Shown: piece after piece, positions 20,419-29,470 of the stretch
How the letters are laid out: each line of letters opens with the position of its first letter
Position numbering within the stretch: the stretch's first letter is position 1
Virus record (IMG/VR): IMGVR_UViG_3300034198_017033
Location: 96,445-160,444 of that record
Length of the DNA stretch: 64,000 bases
Strand: one strand, 5' to 3'
Origin: a virus
The notes under the pieces: model-generated
Databases searched by the model: none
The model's input: only the letters and a program-made list of their open reading frames with translations
Told to the model about the DNA's origin: nothing
Position numbers and translations under genes: made by a program

Positions 20419-20805
20419 TTATAAATTTATTTGTATTAAGTCAGATGATTCAAATATATCATCTGTTATTGTGTAATCTATTGTAACTAAAACAGCATAT
20501 TCATTCAAAGGTGATGGTTCTACTGTCAAATCATTTAACCTAACTTGTGGTAAGTATTTTTTAACCGATGTTTCTATTTCGTTTTTAACATCATTAAATG
20601 TTAAACCGTCATAGGGTTCGTATATGTATTCTAATAAACTAGTCCCAAATTCTGGGTTATAGAGTCTTTGTCCTTTTCTAGTTAATAGTAAGTGTAACAA
20701 ATCAGCTTTAACCGCTTTGTTATCAGTTTCCGTTAAGTCTAAGAAAAACCCTTTAGGACTATCTTTGAAGGGGTAATTAATGTTTATGTATACTCCGTTG
20801 GCCAT
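20419..20805 (-). CDS. Baseplate wedge protein, gp25-like
   Basis: A 128-aa protein with the W/gp25 family signature: LLLTRKGQRLYNPEFGTSLL then EYIYEPYDGLT, a small alpha/beta fold found in all contractile injection systems. Gp25 sits at the sheath-baseplate junction and starts sheath assembly; it pairs with gp6 and gp53. Length agrees with T4 gp25 (132 aa). It is the first gene of the distal baseplate block. It is separated from nrdA by a terminator and has its own late promoter motif 14 nt before the ATG, so this block is transcribed independently of the replication genes. Confidence 0.88.
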   Translation of the reverse strand: MANGVYININYPFKDSPKGFFLDLTETDNKAVKADLLHLLLTRKGQRLYNPEFGTSLLEYIYEPYDGLTFNDVKNEIETSVKKYLPQVRLNDLTVEPSPLNEYAVLVTIDYTITDDIFESSDLIQINL

Positions 20806-20819
20806 AATGTTCTTTATTT

Positions 20820-20827
20820 CATAAATA
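20820..20827 (-). promoter_or_regulatory. Putative late promoter motif before gp25 block
   Basis: Minus-strand reading TAATATTTATGAAATAAAG, 14 nt before the gp25-like ATG and just after the nrdA terminator. Confidence 0.5.
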
Positions 20828-20864
20828 TTATAATAAACTATTTTTATTAGTAAATATGTGAAAT

Positions 20865-20893
20865 AAAAAAAGGAGCCTTATAAGCTCCTTTTT
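20865..20893 (-). terminator. Rho-independent terminator after nrdA
   Basis: GGAGC/GCTCC stem (20872-20876 with 20884-20888), 7-nt loop, flanked by A and T runs on both sides. It can act in either direction; on the minus strand it ends the nrdB-nrdA transcript. Confidence 0.8.
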
Positions 20894-20912
20894 ATATCTT
20901 TATTTTTAATCG

Positions 20913-23069
20913 TTAAGCTGAACACCCAAAGCATTCAAATTGAGAATCTTTTGGTTTTTCAACTTGGTTTGCTATTTGATTACTAGCTAATTTAGAATTC
21001 GCTTCTAATTTAGATTTAGTTCTAGTGTAATAAACACCAGTTTTAAGCCCACCTTTCCATGCGTACATAAGCGCGCTGGCTATTTTACCGTATTTTGCAT
21101 CAGAATGATAAACATTAAGTGATTGAGATTGGTCAACATATTTATTTCTAATTATCGATAAATCTAACAATACTCTTTGTGGAATTTCCCAAACATCTTT
21201 ATATCTATTTCTAATCTCTTCTGGAATTTCAACAATGTTTTGAACACTACCTTGATTTTTAATTACTTTATCAATTATGGTTGAATCCCAAAGATTATTT
21301 TCAATTAATTCATTAACCAAATATTTGTTAACAACTAAAAATTCCCCTTGACCAACTCTTCTGGTAAACAAATTTGCAGTTGCTGGTTCAAATGATTCAA
21401 ACACACCTAACAAAATTGCTGATGAAGCTGTTGGCATCAAACCTAATAACAAACTGTTATACATAGGAATTGGTTCACCCTCAGGTTTTGGTGACCAACC
21501 TTCAATATATGTCTCACCTTTAGAGTATCGACTACCTTCCCATGCTGGATAATTCTCACCTTTTTCTTCTGCCAATAACATAGATTCAATAACAGCTGTT
21601 TTGTACATTGTTTCGAATATATCTTTATTCCATTGTTTAGCTTCTTCGCTCTCAAAAGATATTTTCTTTTTAGCAAAGAAATCAGCTAAACCTGCAACAC
21701 CAATAGCTAACGCTCTTTGGTCTAAACCAGCTTTCTCGCTCCAATTATCACTCCATTTGTTTTTGTCAATCACTTTGTTAAGTGCTCTAACAAGAACTCT
21801 AGTTGTTTGCGCGATAGTTTCTAACGTATCGTGTTCAGCTAAGTTAACAGATGCTAATGTACATTGTGGTGTGTATTTTGGTTTAGACGCTTGCATTACC
21901 TCAATACATAAGTTTGATTGTTTTATAGGCCCGATATTATCTTGCATATTACGTTTGTTCGCGTTGTCTTTGAACATAACATAAGGTCTACCACTTTCAA
22001 CTTGTGATTTAATGATAGCATCAAAAATATCCTTAGGATTAACTTTTTTACCTATACCTAAATCAACAGCTTTTTGATATTCAGCGTTGAACTTTTCACC
22101 ATGTAAATTATATAATGGTTTTAAACCAGCTTTTTTAATATCGTTAGGACAAAACAAATACCAATCTTCACCTTTCTCCAATTTATCCATAAACAAATCA
22201 TTTACAATGATTGACGTAAATAAATCTTTGGTTCTTAATTCAGCTGAACCAATTGGTAAAGTTAATTCTAAGAAATCCATAATATCTCTATGCCATAAAG
22301 ATATATATAACGCGCAACTTCCAGAACGAGAACCTTGTTTATAAAATCTCATTTTAGATTGAACCATATCGGCAAGTCTCACAACACCACCAGCGTTGCC
22401 TTGAAATGACTCTACCATGCTCTCTTTGCTACGAAGTGGGTCAATTAATAAACCAATACCAGAACCTTCTTTAGATGCCGCAGAAATCTTCTTAAGCGTT
22501 TCTTCGATACCTTCGAAAGAATCATCTTCTAAATGTGTAAGGTTACAGCTAATCATACCACCTCTTTTTTCAATACCAGCATTTGTATATGTTGGTGTTG
22601 CAAAGTTACCTCTTTTAGATTTTAATTCTTCTAATAATTCTTCTCTGTCAATATCATTATCACCGTGTAAGTGCATGCCTACTCTTTCGTACATACATGA
22701 CGGTAATTCCAATGGTGTTTTCTTTTCATCTCTCATTGAGTATTTACTCAAGAATGTTGTTGCTGCAAAGAAATCATAAGTTAAGTCTACTGGTTGTAGT
22801 TCTTTACCTATTAATTTTGATTGGCGGCTTAATAATATACGACCACCTAATAACGAATAATCTGGGTGTTGTATAATTTTATCAGCAGCTTTGAAAGCAA
22901 TGACTTCGTCAATTTCAGTTGTTGTAATATTATCTGTAATTAACGGAATTACTTCTTGGAACAACACATCAGAATCAATTTTTAACCCCTTGGCTTGTGT
23001 TTTAATTCTAGTTAGAATTTTGTTAGGCGTAAACGCCTGTGTCGTTTTGTCTCTTTTTACTATTTTCAT
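20913..23069 (-). CDS. nrdA: Class I ribonucleotide reductase, alpha subunit
   Basis: A 718-aa catalytic subunit that reduces ribonucleoside diphosphates to deoxy forms for phage DNA synthesis. Residues 1-90 form an ATP-cone (KRDKTTQAFTPNKI ...), the allosteric site. Active-site features are present: the first redox cysteine in MISCNL, the NLCIEVM motif with radical Cys and Glu, the second redox cysteine in CTLASVNL, the tyrosine pair of the radical path in VYYTRT, and the C-terminal CxxC in FECFGCSA that is re-reduced by thioredoxin or glutaredoxin. It lies 13 bp downstream of nrdB and ends at a strong terminator. Length is near that of T4 NrdA (754 aa). No key residue is missing. Confidence 0.95.
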   Translation of the reverse strand: MKIVKRDKTTQAFTPNKILTRIKTQAKGLKIDSDVLFQEVIPLITDNITTTEIDEVIAFKAADKIIQHPDYSLLGGRILLSRQSKLIGKELQPVDLTYDFFAATTFLSKYSMRDEKKTPLELPSCMYERVGMHLHGDNDIDREELLEELKSKRGNFATPTYTNAGIEKRGGMISCNLTHLEDDSFEGIEETLKKISAASKEGSGIGLLIDPLRSKESMVESFQGNAGGVVRLADMVQSKMRFYKQGSRSGSCALYISLWHRDIMDFLELTLPIGSAELRTKDLFTSIIVNDLFMDKLEKGEDWYLFCPNDIKKAGLKPLYNLHGEKFNAEYQKAVDLGIGKKVNPKDIFDAIIKSQVESGRPYVMFKDNANKRNMQDNIGPIKQSNLCIEVMQASKPKYTPQCTLASVNLAEHDTLETIAQTTRVLVRALNKVIDKNKWSDNWSEKAGLDQRALAIGVAGLADFFAKKKISFESEEAKQWNKDIFETMYKTAVIESMLLAEEKGENYPAWEGSRYSKGETYIEGWSPKPEGEPIPMYNSLLLGLMPTASSAILLGVFESFEPATANLFTRRVGQGEFLVVNKYLVNELIENNLWDSTIIDKVIKNQGSVQNIVEIPEEIRNRYKDVWEIPQRVLLDLSIIRNKYVDQSQSLNVYHSDAKYGKIASALMYAWKGGLKTGVYYTRTKSKLEANSKLASNQIANQVEKPKDSQFECFGCSA

Positions 23070-23082
23070 ATTTTATTATTAA

Positions 23083-24036
23083 TTAAAAATCTGCGTCAAA
23101 CATTCCTTCAGTGGTTGTAGGTATTTCAACTCTAGTATACTCACCATCTCTTTTTTCAAAGAAATTATTTTTAGCTGATAAACCAATTCTAGCCATATAG
23201 TCTAAAGGATTTGTTACATTGAATTCTACATCGCAACCAAAATCATTAAGAACGATATCTGTTACATATTGCACGTAACGAACCATATCATCTTTTGTCA
23301 TCCCTTGTAACCCATCTGGCATACTATCTTCAACAAATACTTTTTCTATTTCGTAACAACCTAAAATTATGTTTCTAAGTTCCTCTTTTGAAAGTTTGTA
23401 ATCATCTTTCAAATAATTTTTATACAAGTTAAGTGCAAACTCGTAATGGAATGTTTCATCTCTTAAAATTAATTCGTTCATACCACCTAAACCTGGCATT
23501 TTATTCTTACTTCTAAACCAAAACACTCCAGAAAATACACTCGCGAATGAAATACCCTCTACACAAGCAAATGCAACTAATCTATGACCAAAAGACGGAT
23601 GGTGAATCCAATTTTCAGCCCATGTTGCTTTTTTAGCAACCGCTTGGTTAGTTTCCATAGCATCGAATAACTCTTCTCTTTCGACTAAATTTTTAATATA
23701 GGTTTCAATTAATAGTGAATATCCATTTGCGTGGACTTGTTCTATAAATGTTTGATGACCATAGAAATACTGAGCTTCTAACAACTCAACTTCGTTTAAG
23801 AAGTTAGTTGCTAGATTGTCAATAACTAGACCATCCGATATGGCAAAAAATGCCAATATGTTTTTTAAGTATGTTTTTTCAGCGTCTTTTAGACCCTCGA
23901 AATCATCTTTACTTAAATCAATTTCTTCAGCTACCCAAGTCTGGGCTTCAGCTTTTTTATACATTTGCCACAAATCATTATGTATGATTGGGAAAATAGA
24001 ATATCTTTTTTTTACGGTACTGTCTTTTAAATACAT
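23083..24036 (-). CDS. nrdB: Class I ribonucleotide reductase, beta subunit
   Basis: A 317-aa radical-generating subunit. The di-iron ligands and radical tyrosine are in register with E. coli NrdB: D68, E99, H102 and Y106 (in IEQVHANGYS) correspond to D84, E115, H118 and Y122, and later Glu/His ligands appear in VEGISF and RDETFHYE. The tyrosine is present, so a classical tyrosyl radical enzyme (class Ia type) is likely and not a tyrosine-free variant. The C-terminus, ending in MFDADF, is the part that docks into NrdA. It starts 2 bp after the helicase gene stops and precedes nrdA, so all three are co-expressed. Confidence 0.95.
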   Translation of the reverse strand: MYLKDSTVKKRYSIFPIIHNDLWQMYKKAEAQTWVAEEIDLSKDDFEGLKDAEKTYLKNILAFFAISDGLVIDNLATNFLNEVELLEAQYFYGHQTFIEQVHANGYSLLIETYIKNLVEREELFDAMETNQAVAKKATWAENWIHHPSFGHRLVAFACVEGISFASVFSGVFWFRSKNKMPGLGGMNELILRDETFHYEFALNLYKNYLKDDYKLSKEELRNIILGCYEIEKVFVEDSMPDGLQGMTKDDMVRYVQYVTDIVLNDFGCDVEFNVTNPLDYMARIGLSAKNNFFEKRDGEYTRVEIPTTTEGMFDADF

Positions 24037-24038
24037 GT

Positions 24039-25487
24039 TTAAATTTCTTCTTTGTTTAAATTCTCGTTAATTAATGTGTTTAAAACAACCTCTTTATTCA
24101 AGATGTTATCTCTGTTTTGTTTTTGTTCATAAATTTCTCTAACCCTTTGTTGTTCACTAACCTTCTTGTGTTCCTTTTGCTCTGAGTACGTTCTACCGCC
24201 TTTGTTTTCACCCATGTCAATTTGAATTCTAGCGTTATCAAATCTAATGTCTTGGAAAACAATACCGTCTTTACCAAATCTAGATTTTAGTATTGCCATT
24301 GTAGCAGTACCACTTTCTTTTTGGTCTAATGATTTAGCTATCGATACTATGAAGTGACCAATTTGACCTTTTTTGATTGAACCACCTATTTGGTCAGATT
24401 CAACAACATCGGCTTTAATTGAACTTCTATTACCTTGAACGGCTGTCCATCCAGCTATATCAAATTCGGATAATAATGATTCAAATTGTCTCATTACGCT
24501 ACCTTCACCGACATTAGCATCTGTAAATTTTTTAGATGGTTCAACACAATCAATATAATCTAATAATACGATATCTGGTCTAAACCCTTGAGCTGAAAGC
24601 TTTCTTATATAATTTCTTATTACTGGTATAGTTGTTCCATCACTTGAAAACTTTTTAAGTTTAAGAACACCTTGTTTACTTTTCATAAGTTCAACCATTT
24701 CTTTAAGTTTGTCTTTATGTAAAGACAAATCGTTTAATTCATAACCAGACCAACAAGCTAAATGTTTTCTTTGAATTACTTTTGGATTATCTTCAAAGAA
24801 AATTTGTAATACATTTTTACCTAAATTCATAGCTGTGTTAGCAATTTTTGTTATCATTGTTGTTTTTCCAACACCAAAAGGTGCTAAGATAACCGCCAAT
24901 TCACCCTTAGATAAACCACCATCCATAACTTCATCTAAACCTTCAATTCCTGTTGGTATAGGGTTACGGAAATCATCAACTAAAACATTATCAACATTTT
25001 CCAAAACATCAACTACATCATCTCTAGAATCACCATGTTCTAAAGCTTTTCTAAGTATTTTTTCACATTCATCATAACTGTCAATATCACCATTTTCAAT
25101 AATTCTAGAAATTTCACCAACTGATTTTTTTAATTCTTGTTGTTTACAGAATTTCATAGCTGATTCTTGAACATAGATACTATCATTTAAATTAGAGTTT
25201 TCTATTTTTCTCAATTCTGAAATCAAGGCTCTTCTGTTTAACTCGTCTGGAATTTTTTCCAATAAACGATATTCTAAACCTTGTTTATCTATAATCGTAT
25301 CGTCTTGTTCTTTTGCATCAATTATAGTAGAAACTATTAAACTTAAATTTGTATCTTTAAAGTATTTTGGGTCAATAATGTCTATAATTGAGTTAGCAAA
25401 CCTGCGGTCCGTTAGTAATTGTAATATTAATTTGTATTGGTATTCGTTACCTAAATATGAAAAATCTTCTCTTAATTGTTTTGCCAT
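24039..25487 (-). CDS. Replicative DNA helicase, DnaB/gp41-like
   Basis: A 482-aa RecA-fold hexameric helicase that unwinds DNA at the phage fork. The N-terminal 150 residues are helical, as in DnaB N-domains. The motor begins around residue 185 with GIEGLDEVMDGGLSKGELAV and a Walker A APFGVGKTT (about residues 203-211). The Walker B segment is PDIVLLDYIDCVE, followed by the TAVQGNRSS motif. The C-terminal end is charged and probably flexible. The gene follows a strong hairpin and a late-type motif and is transcribed together with nrdB and nrdA. No primase domain is present in the protein. Confidence 0.9.
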   Translation of the reverse strand: MAKQLREDFSYLGNEYQYKLILQLLTDRRFANSIIDIIDPKYFKDTNLSLIVSTIIDAKEQDDTIIDKQGLEYRLLEKIPDELNRRALISELRKIENSNLNDSIYVQESAMKFCKQQELKKSVGEISRIIENGDIDSYDECEKILRKALEHGDSRDDVVDVLENVDNVLVDDFRNPIPTGIEGLDEVMDGGLSKGELAVILAPFGVGKTTMITKIANTAMNLGKNVLQIFFEDNPKVIQRKHLACWSGYELNDLSLHKDKLKEMVELMKSKQGVLKLKKFSSDGTTIPVIRNYIRKLSAQGFRPDIVLLDYIDCVEPSKKFTDANVGEGSVMRQFESLLSEFDIAGWTAVQGNRSSIKADVVESDQIGGSIKKGQIGHFIVSIAKSLDQKESGTATMAILKSRFGKDGIVFQDIRFDNARIQIDMGENKGGRTYSEQKEHKKVSEQQRVREIYEQKQNRDNILNKEVVLNTLINENLNKEEI

Positions 25488-25515
25488 TTATATATAGTTT
25501 TTAAAACTGTGTAAT

Positions 25516-25523
25516 TATAAATA
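25516..25523 (-). promoter_or_regulatory. Putative late-type promoter motif before helicase
   Basis: Minus-strand reading CCATATTTATAATTACACAG, 28 nt before the helicase ATG. It directly follows the 11-bp hairpin at 25525-25553. It is one of only two copies found in the replication region. Confidence 0.35.
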
Positions 25524-25524
25524 T

Positions 25525-25553
25525 GGTAAAGTAGTATGAATAACTACTTTACC
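25525..25553 (-). terminator. Perfect 11-bp hairpin, possible terminator or processing site
   Basis: GGTAAAGTAGT (25525-25535) pairs perfectly with ACTACTTTACC (25543-25553) around a 7-nt loop. It overlaps the stop codon of the 171-aa gene. There is no T-tract right after it on the minus strand, so it may be an RNA stability or processing element and not a true terminator. Confidence 0.5.
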
Positions 25554-26059
25554 AAAAATTCTTTTTGAGATTTTTTCCAAGGCTTTGTTTTACTGTCAAT
25601 CGTGTAAGTTTTTTGACTTAAATACGTTCTGATTTCACTCATAATCTCTGGGATTATTTCTCTAACATCGACAGCGTATCTAATTTTAGGTGGAAAATTG
25701 TTTCCACTAAATTCAGTTTTAGCAACACACTTATCATCAATTTTAATTTCAAATTGAAAGTTGTCTTTTCTATCAACAACATTTCTAATGTTGTCTTCAG
25801 TTTGTTGCATATATGGGTTGTAATTGTCCCACAAATAAGTTAATGACTTTTTTTGTAAATAACGCGGTATGATTCCTAAAGAACCATGTTGTCCGTTATT
25901 CATTCCAGCAATAGATGCCATTAATTCTTTTAATTCCATAGATTCTAATGATTCTTCATTAAAATCAAAAATGTTAAAATATCTTTGACACACAATATGG
26001 TCATTGATATATAAAATGAATTGATATCTCAATTCTTCGTTTTTATTATAATCGCTCAT
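25544..26059 (-). CDS. Conserved-looking replication-region protein of unknown function (171 aa)
   Basis: A 171-aa soluble protein with no motif I recognise. The first half reads as alternating strands and helices (LRYQFILYINDHIVCQRYF); the second half has FEIKIDDKCVAKTEF and ends in a basic tail (KPWKKSQKEFLVK). It lies 3 bp downstream of the 5'-nuclease gene and 56 bp upstream of the helicase start, so it is probably expressed with the replisome. In T4 the helicase-loading and accessory functions sit in comparable places, but no similarity can be claimed. Its stop codon is inside a perfect hairpin. Confidence 0.6.
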   Translation of the reverse strand: MSDYNKNEELRYQFILYINDHIVCQRYFNIFDFNEESLESMELKELMASIAGMNNGQHGSLGIIPRYLQKKSLTYLWDNYNPYMQQTEDNIRNVVDRKDNFQFEIKIDDKCVAKTEFSGNNFPPKIRYAVDVREIIPEIMSEIRTYLSQKTYTIDSKTKPWKKSQKEFLVK

Positions 26060-26062
26060 TTT

Positions 26063-27115
26063 TTAAATTGTTTTTGTTTCTCTAGTAATTAATTCTTTAA
26101 ATGGTATAAGGTAGTTTTCATATCTAGTTTCACCTATCAATTTTCTTAAACCATCTTTTTCCATGTAACTAAGAACATTCTTGATGCTTCGACCATTTGG
26201 GTCTAAATCACCTTCAATTAGAAGTTCTAACTCTCTTTCGCTATCTTTTGTCATAAATGGATTTTTTAAATCTACTAATTTATAATTTATTTCATAGATT
26301 TTATCACCCAATACACTATCCGTTACTCTATTGATAATGTTGTCTAATACAGCTAGAGGTTTCTTTTTTTGCTCAGCTCTTTCTTTTTGTATTTCTTTTG
26401 CTCTTTCAATTATTTGGGTTAAACTTACTTTTCGTTCTTTTAATTCTGGGAAGTGTTTTACCAACGTATCTTCACCTAAACTCTTAATACCTTTGATTGA
26501 ATCTGAATTATCTCCAACCATTGATTTTACCAAAGCGGCATTTTCTAAATGATAACAAAAATACGAAGAAAAATTGACATTATCAACATAATTTTTTAAA
26601 CGTAGGAAATAAATTCTAACATCTTCAGAAATTAATTGCGCCATGTCCGTATCATTGGTACATATTGTTATTTTTTCATTTTGTTTTTTGTTTAGACAAT
26701 AATAAGCTATGAAGTCATCACTTTCAACGACCTCATGTTTTAATTGTCTAATAAATAATTCTTCTAGATATTGCATCACAACTCTTCTTTCGCGAAGTTC
26801 ATCTTCGTCTATTGGTTGCGTGCCATTTAAGTAGTCTTTCCCTCTACTGCTCTTGTAGGGGCTATATATTTCATATCTTAATTTACCACTAAAATTACCA
26901 TCCCAAAAAACATATACTTTATGATACATGTTCTCAGTTAATAATTTTCTTACCATGGTTAGGAATTGGTAAATACCACCAATATGTTCTCCTTTGTAGT
27001 TGTACTCACCTTTGGCGCCGAAATACCCTGATTTGAACAGGGCATTTCCGTCTACCAATAAAGTGTTTTGTATTTTTTGTCTTATTTCACCATTCTTAGG
27101 TGGTCTTTTATTCAC
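26063..27115 (-). CDS. 5'-3' exonuclease / RNase H (FEN-1-like PIN domain)
   Basis: A 350-aa flap nuclease of the T4 RNase H type, which removes RNA primers and flaps on the lagging strand. The metal-binding acidic residues are visible in order: LLVDGNALF near residue 20, VFWDG near residue 71, ESDDFIAYY near residue 131, TNDTDMAQL near residue 154, and GDNSDSIKG near residue 201, the last at the start of the helix-hairpin-helix that binds DNA. The C-terminal third is helical, as in T4 RNase H (305 aa). It is located between uvsX and the 171-aa gene in the replication block. The start at 27115 is the first ATG after a short gap. Confidence 0.88.
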   Translation of the reverse strand: MNKRPPKNGEIRQKIQNTLLVDGNALFKSGYFGAKGEYNYKGEHIGGIYQFLTMVRKLLTENMYHKVYVFWDGNFSGKLRYEIYSPYKSSRGKDYLNGTQPIDEDELRERRVVMQYLEELFIRQLKHEVVESDDFIAYYCLNKKQNEKITICTNDTDMAQLISEDVRIYFLRLKNYVDNVNFSSYFCYHLENAALVKSMVGDNSDSIKGIKSLGEDTLVKHFPELKERKVSLTQIIERAKEIQKERAEQKKKPLAVLDNIINRVTDSVLGDKIYEINYKLVDLKNPFMTKDSERELELLIEGDLDPNGRSIKNVLSYMEKDGLRKLIGETRYENYLIPFKELITRETKTI

Positions 27116-27142
27116 GACATTTCTTTTTAAATGTTAATACTA

Positions 27143-28252
27143 TTAAGCTGACATGTCTTTGCCAGTTAACCCAATTTCTTCTTTCTCAATGATAAAATCA
27201 TCATACTCAGTATTCAAATGAGCTTTGATAAACTCTTTGTGTTGGTCTTTGTAATCATTAATTTTATCTGGGGCCCAATACCCATGTGGTGTAGAAGCGA
27301 TTTTACCCTTCTGAACAACACCATTTACTTGGTTCTTTTCGCATCTAACGCGAGTCTCAACACCAAATTCATATTCCTCACCACCTAATGTAGCTTTAAG
27401 TTTCTCAGTACTATGTGTTAATATACCACCGAAGTGAACAATAAGTCTTGGAGAATAGAAGAAAGCTTCACCACCTTTGTGTTTGATAACTTTATTTTCA
27501 TTATCAAGCCATATTTGTTGTACCACAGCAAATGTAGCGGTATAAGGTGAATCTTCGTTTCTAGACGCTGGGATTCTGTAATTGATAAGAGATTTAAAAC
27601 AATTCGCCAAAGCACCAGCAGTCCATTGGTTATTTGTTGTTTTTGAAGTAGCTCCTTTGAAACAGTTGATTGAACCTACTGAATCCCAAAAGAAAGCTAC
27701 GTCTCTTGGTAACACACCTTCTTGTTGTTTATCTAAGATATAATGCATGTGTGTTGATATATCTTCAACTACTGGTTCATATCTTAATGGTTTAGTACCC
27801 ATTTTGCTATGTTGATGGTCATAATTTTGATAACGCTTTAACAAATCTGAGTTTCTCATAAAGATAAAATCACCCTTGTAATTTGTTATTTCACCTGTTT
27901 CTTCATCAACAACTTCTTCGTATTTAACTCCGATGTTTCTAGCATGTTCCCAGTTCCAGTTACCTTCTGTTTCGTAGATAATAGGTAGGATACCTAATTT
28001 TTGACAACCAGCAACACCTTCATACATTGCAGTTGATTTTCCAGTGTTCGAATAACCTCTAAAACTGGTAAAGAATCCAATTGGAATACCTGGAATCTTT
28101 AATGCGTCATGGAATGCTTCTGATAATGGAATCCATGATAATTCTTTGTCTTTGACAACATTGTCTAATCCTTCACTTTCTTTAAAATCATCTAAATTAA
28201 ATTCTTTTTTTGCAATTGTTGTTTTACTTGTTTTGGTAGGTTTTACCGCCAT
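27143..28252 (-). CDS. uvsX: UvsX/RecA-like recombinase
   Basis: A 369-aa strand-exchange ATPase that loads on single-stranded DNA with the SSB as partner and drives recombination-dependent replication and repair. The Walker A is GYSNTGKS (residues 66-73), preceded by the PGIPIGFFTSF strand. The Walker B region contains DVAFFWDSVGS with a following Asn/Gln-rich segment. The C-terminal part is charged. Length is similar to T4 UvsX (391 aa). It follows the SSB gene and its terminator by about 35 bp with no clear promoter of its own, so it may depend on read-through or on an unseen promoter. Confidence 0.9.
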   Translation of the reverse strand: MAVKPTKTSKTTIAKKEFNLDDFKESEGLDNVVKDKELSWIPLSEAFHDALKIPGIPIGFFTSFRGYSNTGKSTAMYEGVAGCQKLGILPIIYETEGNWNWEHARNIGVKYEEVVDEETGEITNYKGDFIFMRNSDLLKRYQNYDHQHSKMGTKPLRYEPVVEDISTHMHYILDKQQEGVLPRDVAFFWDSVGSINCFKGATSKTTNNQWTAGALANCFKSLINYRIPASRNEDSPYTATFAVVQQIWLDNENKVIKHKGGEAFFYSPRLIVHFGGILTHSTEKLKATLGGEEYEFGVETRVRCEKNQVNGVVQKGKIASTPHGYWAPDKINDYKDQHKEFIKAHLNTEYDDFIIEKEEIGLTGKDMSA

Positions 28253-28287
28253 TTTTAAATATTATTATTCCCTTGTTATTTTAGACC

Positions 28288-28318
28288 AAAAATGGAGCAA
28301 TTTCTCACTCCATTTTGG
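28288..28318 (-). terminator. Terminator after SSB gene
   Basis: On the minus strand AATGGAG pairs with CTCCATT across a 10-nt loop, followed by a TTTTT run. It lies between the SSB stop and uvsX, so it may reduce uvsX expression relative to SSB. Confidence 0.7.
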
Positions 28319-28336
28319 TTAATACGCTTTCTTAGA

Positions 28337-29233
28337 TTAGAAAGGTAAATCATCGTCATCTTCTTCAGTAGAAGCTTGTGTTGATGTTTCAGTAGCTACT
28401 TGAGCTTGAATGTTAGATTTAACATTCTCAATACCCATAGTCAACTCAGATTCTAATTTGTTTTTAGCTTCACTTTCGTTGATTAACTCTTTGGCAACAA
28501 AACATTTTTCATCTTTGTCCCATACTGGAGTGTAACCTCTTACGATGATAGCTAAATAATCATAAGTTCTAACTGAATAAACATCTTCCCAAGTTCTTTC
28601 GTCAGATAACCAATCGCTAGTCTTAGTTTCATCCTCAGATAATACAGAAGGGTCTAACGCTTGGATTCCTGAAACTACAGGAACATTGTTTTGGTTTCTA
28701 GAAATAGTAACCACAATGTCTCTACCAGTCTCTGGACTAGTCACGTCTTTTTTCAAGGCACTAATCATAGCAAATAATTTGTCATAAACACCACCTTTAG
28801 TGTAGTCGTGATTAAATCTCCAGAATTTAACACCTTCTTCTTCTTTATCTCTATCGATAACTTTTACAACGTACATTAAACGTGCATTGTATTTTTTTGC
28901 CAATTCTTTGTCAGAGTCTTTTCCAGTCGCTAACAATTCTTGACGAGCTTCGCAGAAAGGACAAGCCTCACCTTTTTCATGTTTAAGACATGGGAATGTT
29001 TTCCATTCTCCGTCAACCATTACTTTGTGACCATACATTTCTACAAAAGGACTACCATTTTTAGTTGGTAAGATTCTGATTGTTTTAGTACCACTTTTAA
29101 CACCTTCTGGAATGTAAGTGTTGAAGTAATTCTTCAAATCATAGGTTTTCGCTTCTTGTTTTTCGTACTTAGGAGCATTATTCTTCTCGTACTGTGCTAA
29201 CATAGCGTCTAAAGCATTCATTTGTTCACTCAT
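28337..29233 (-). CDS. Single-stranded DNA-binding protein, gp32-like
   Basis: A 298-aa SSB that coats single-stranded DNA at the fork and assists UvsX. The zinc ligands have almost the spacing of T4 gp32: H69, C82, C91 and C94 (in YGHKVM and CLKHEKGEACPFC), against H64, C77, C87 and C90 in T4. The N-terminus (MNALDAMLAQYEK) would be the cooperativity domain. The C-terminal tip is acidic and ends EEDDDDLPF, which resembles the DDDIPF tip of bacterial SSB, a docking site for partner proteins. The gene has two host-type promoters upstream and a terminator downstream, so it can be made at high level on its own. Confidence 0.92.
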   Translation of the reverse strand: MSEQMNALDAMLAQYEKNNAPKYEKQEAKTYDLKNYFNTYIPEGVKSGTKTIRILPTKNGSPFVEMYGHKVMVDGEWKTFPCLKHEKGEACPFCEARQELLATGKDSDKELAKKYNARLMYVVKVIDRDKEEEGVKFWRFNHDYTKGGVYDKLFAMISALKKDVTSPETGRDIVVTISRNQNNVPVVSGIQALDPSVLSEDETKTSDWLSDERTWEDVYSVRTYDYLAIIVRGYTPVWDKDEKCFVAKELINESEAKNKLESELTMGIENVKSNIQAQVATETSTQASTEEDDDDLPF

Positions 29234-29278
29234 TTTAAATATATATAATTTACGTTATTTACTAATATTAAACTTATA

Positions 29279-29309
29279 CAAATATACTAACAAAAATAAT
29301 AAAAGTCAA
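29279..29309 (-). promoter_or_regulatory. Host-type promoter P1 for SSB
   Basis: On the minus strand, TTGAC at 29309-29305 is followed after 18 nt by TATATTTG (29286-29279), matching the Bacteroidota consensus TTG/TTTG-N19-TAnnTTTG. The ATG lies about 45 nt downstream. Confidence 0.65.
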
Positions 29310-29376
29310 GTGTTTACAATTAAAAATTTTATCGTTATTTTATACGTTTTTTTATATTTTTAAATTCTTTTATATA

Positions 29377-29408
29377 CAAATATACTAAAAAAATAACAAT
29401 ATAACAAA
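29377..29408 (-). promoter_or_regulatory. Host-type promoter P2 for SSB
   Basis: TTTG (29408-29405), 20 nt spacer, then TATATTTG (29384-29377) on the minus strand. It shares the 12-mer TTAGTATATTTG with P1. Confidence 0.55.
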
Positions 29409-29437
29409 TTTTTATGATATTTTTTTTATAAATAAAA

Positions 29438-29461
29438 AAACCCCTAATTTCTTAGGGGTTT
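29438..29461 (-). terminator. Rho-independent terminator
   Basis: Perfect 10-bp stem AAACCCCTAA/TTAGGGGTTT with a 4-nt loop. On the minus strand it is followed by a T-run. It ends the transcript of the acidic 261-aa gene before the SSB promoters. Confidence 0.85.
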
Positions 29462-29470
29462 ATATTATTT

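Noticed and set aside
21601-23082. Several plus-strand ORFs opposite nrdA (127, 85, 120 and 63 aa)
   Set aside because: Antisense to a gene with complete RNR active-site motifs; no homology or promoter.
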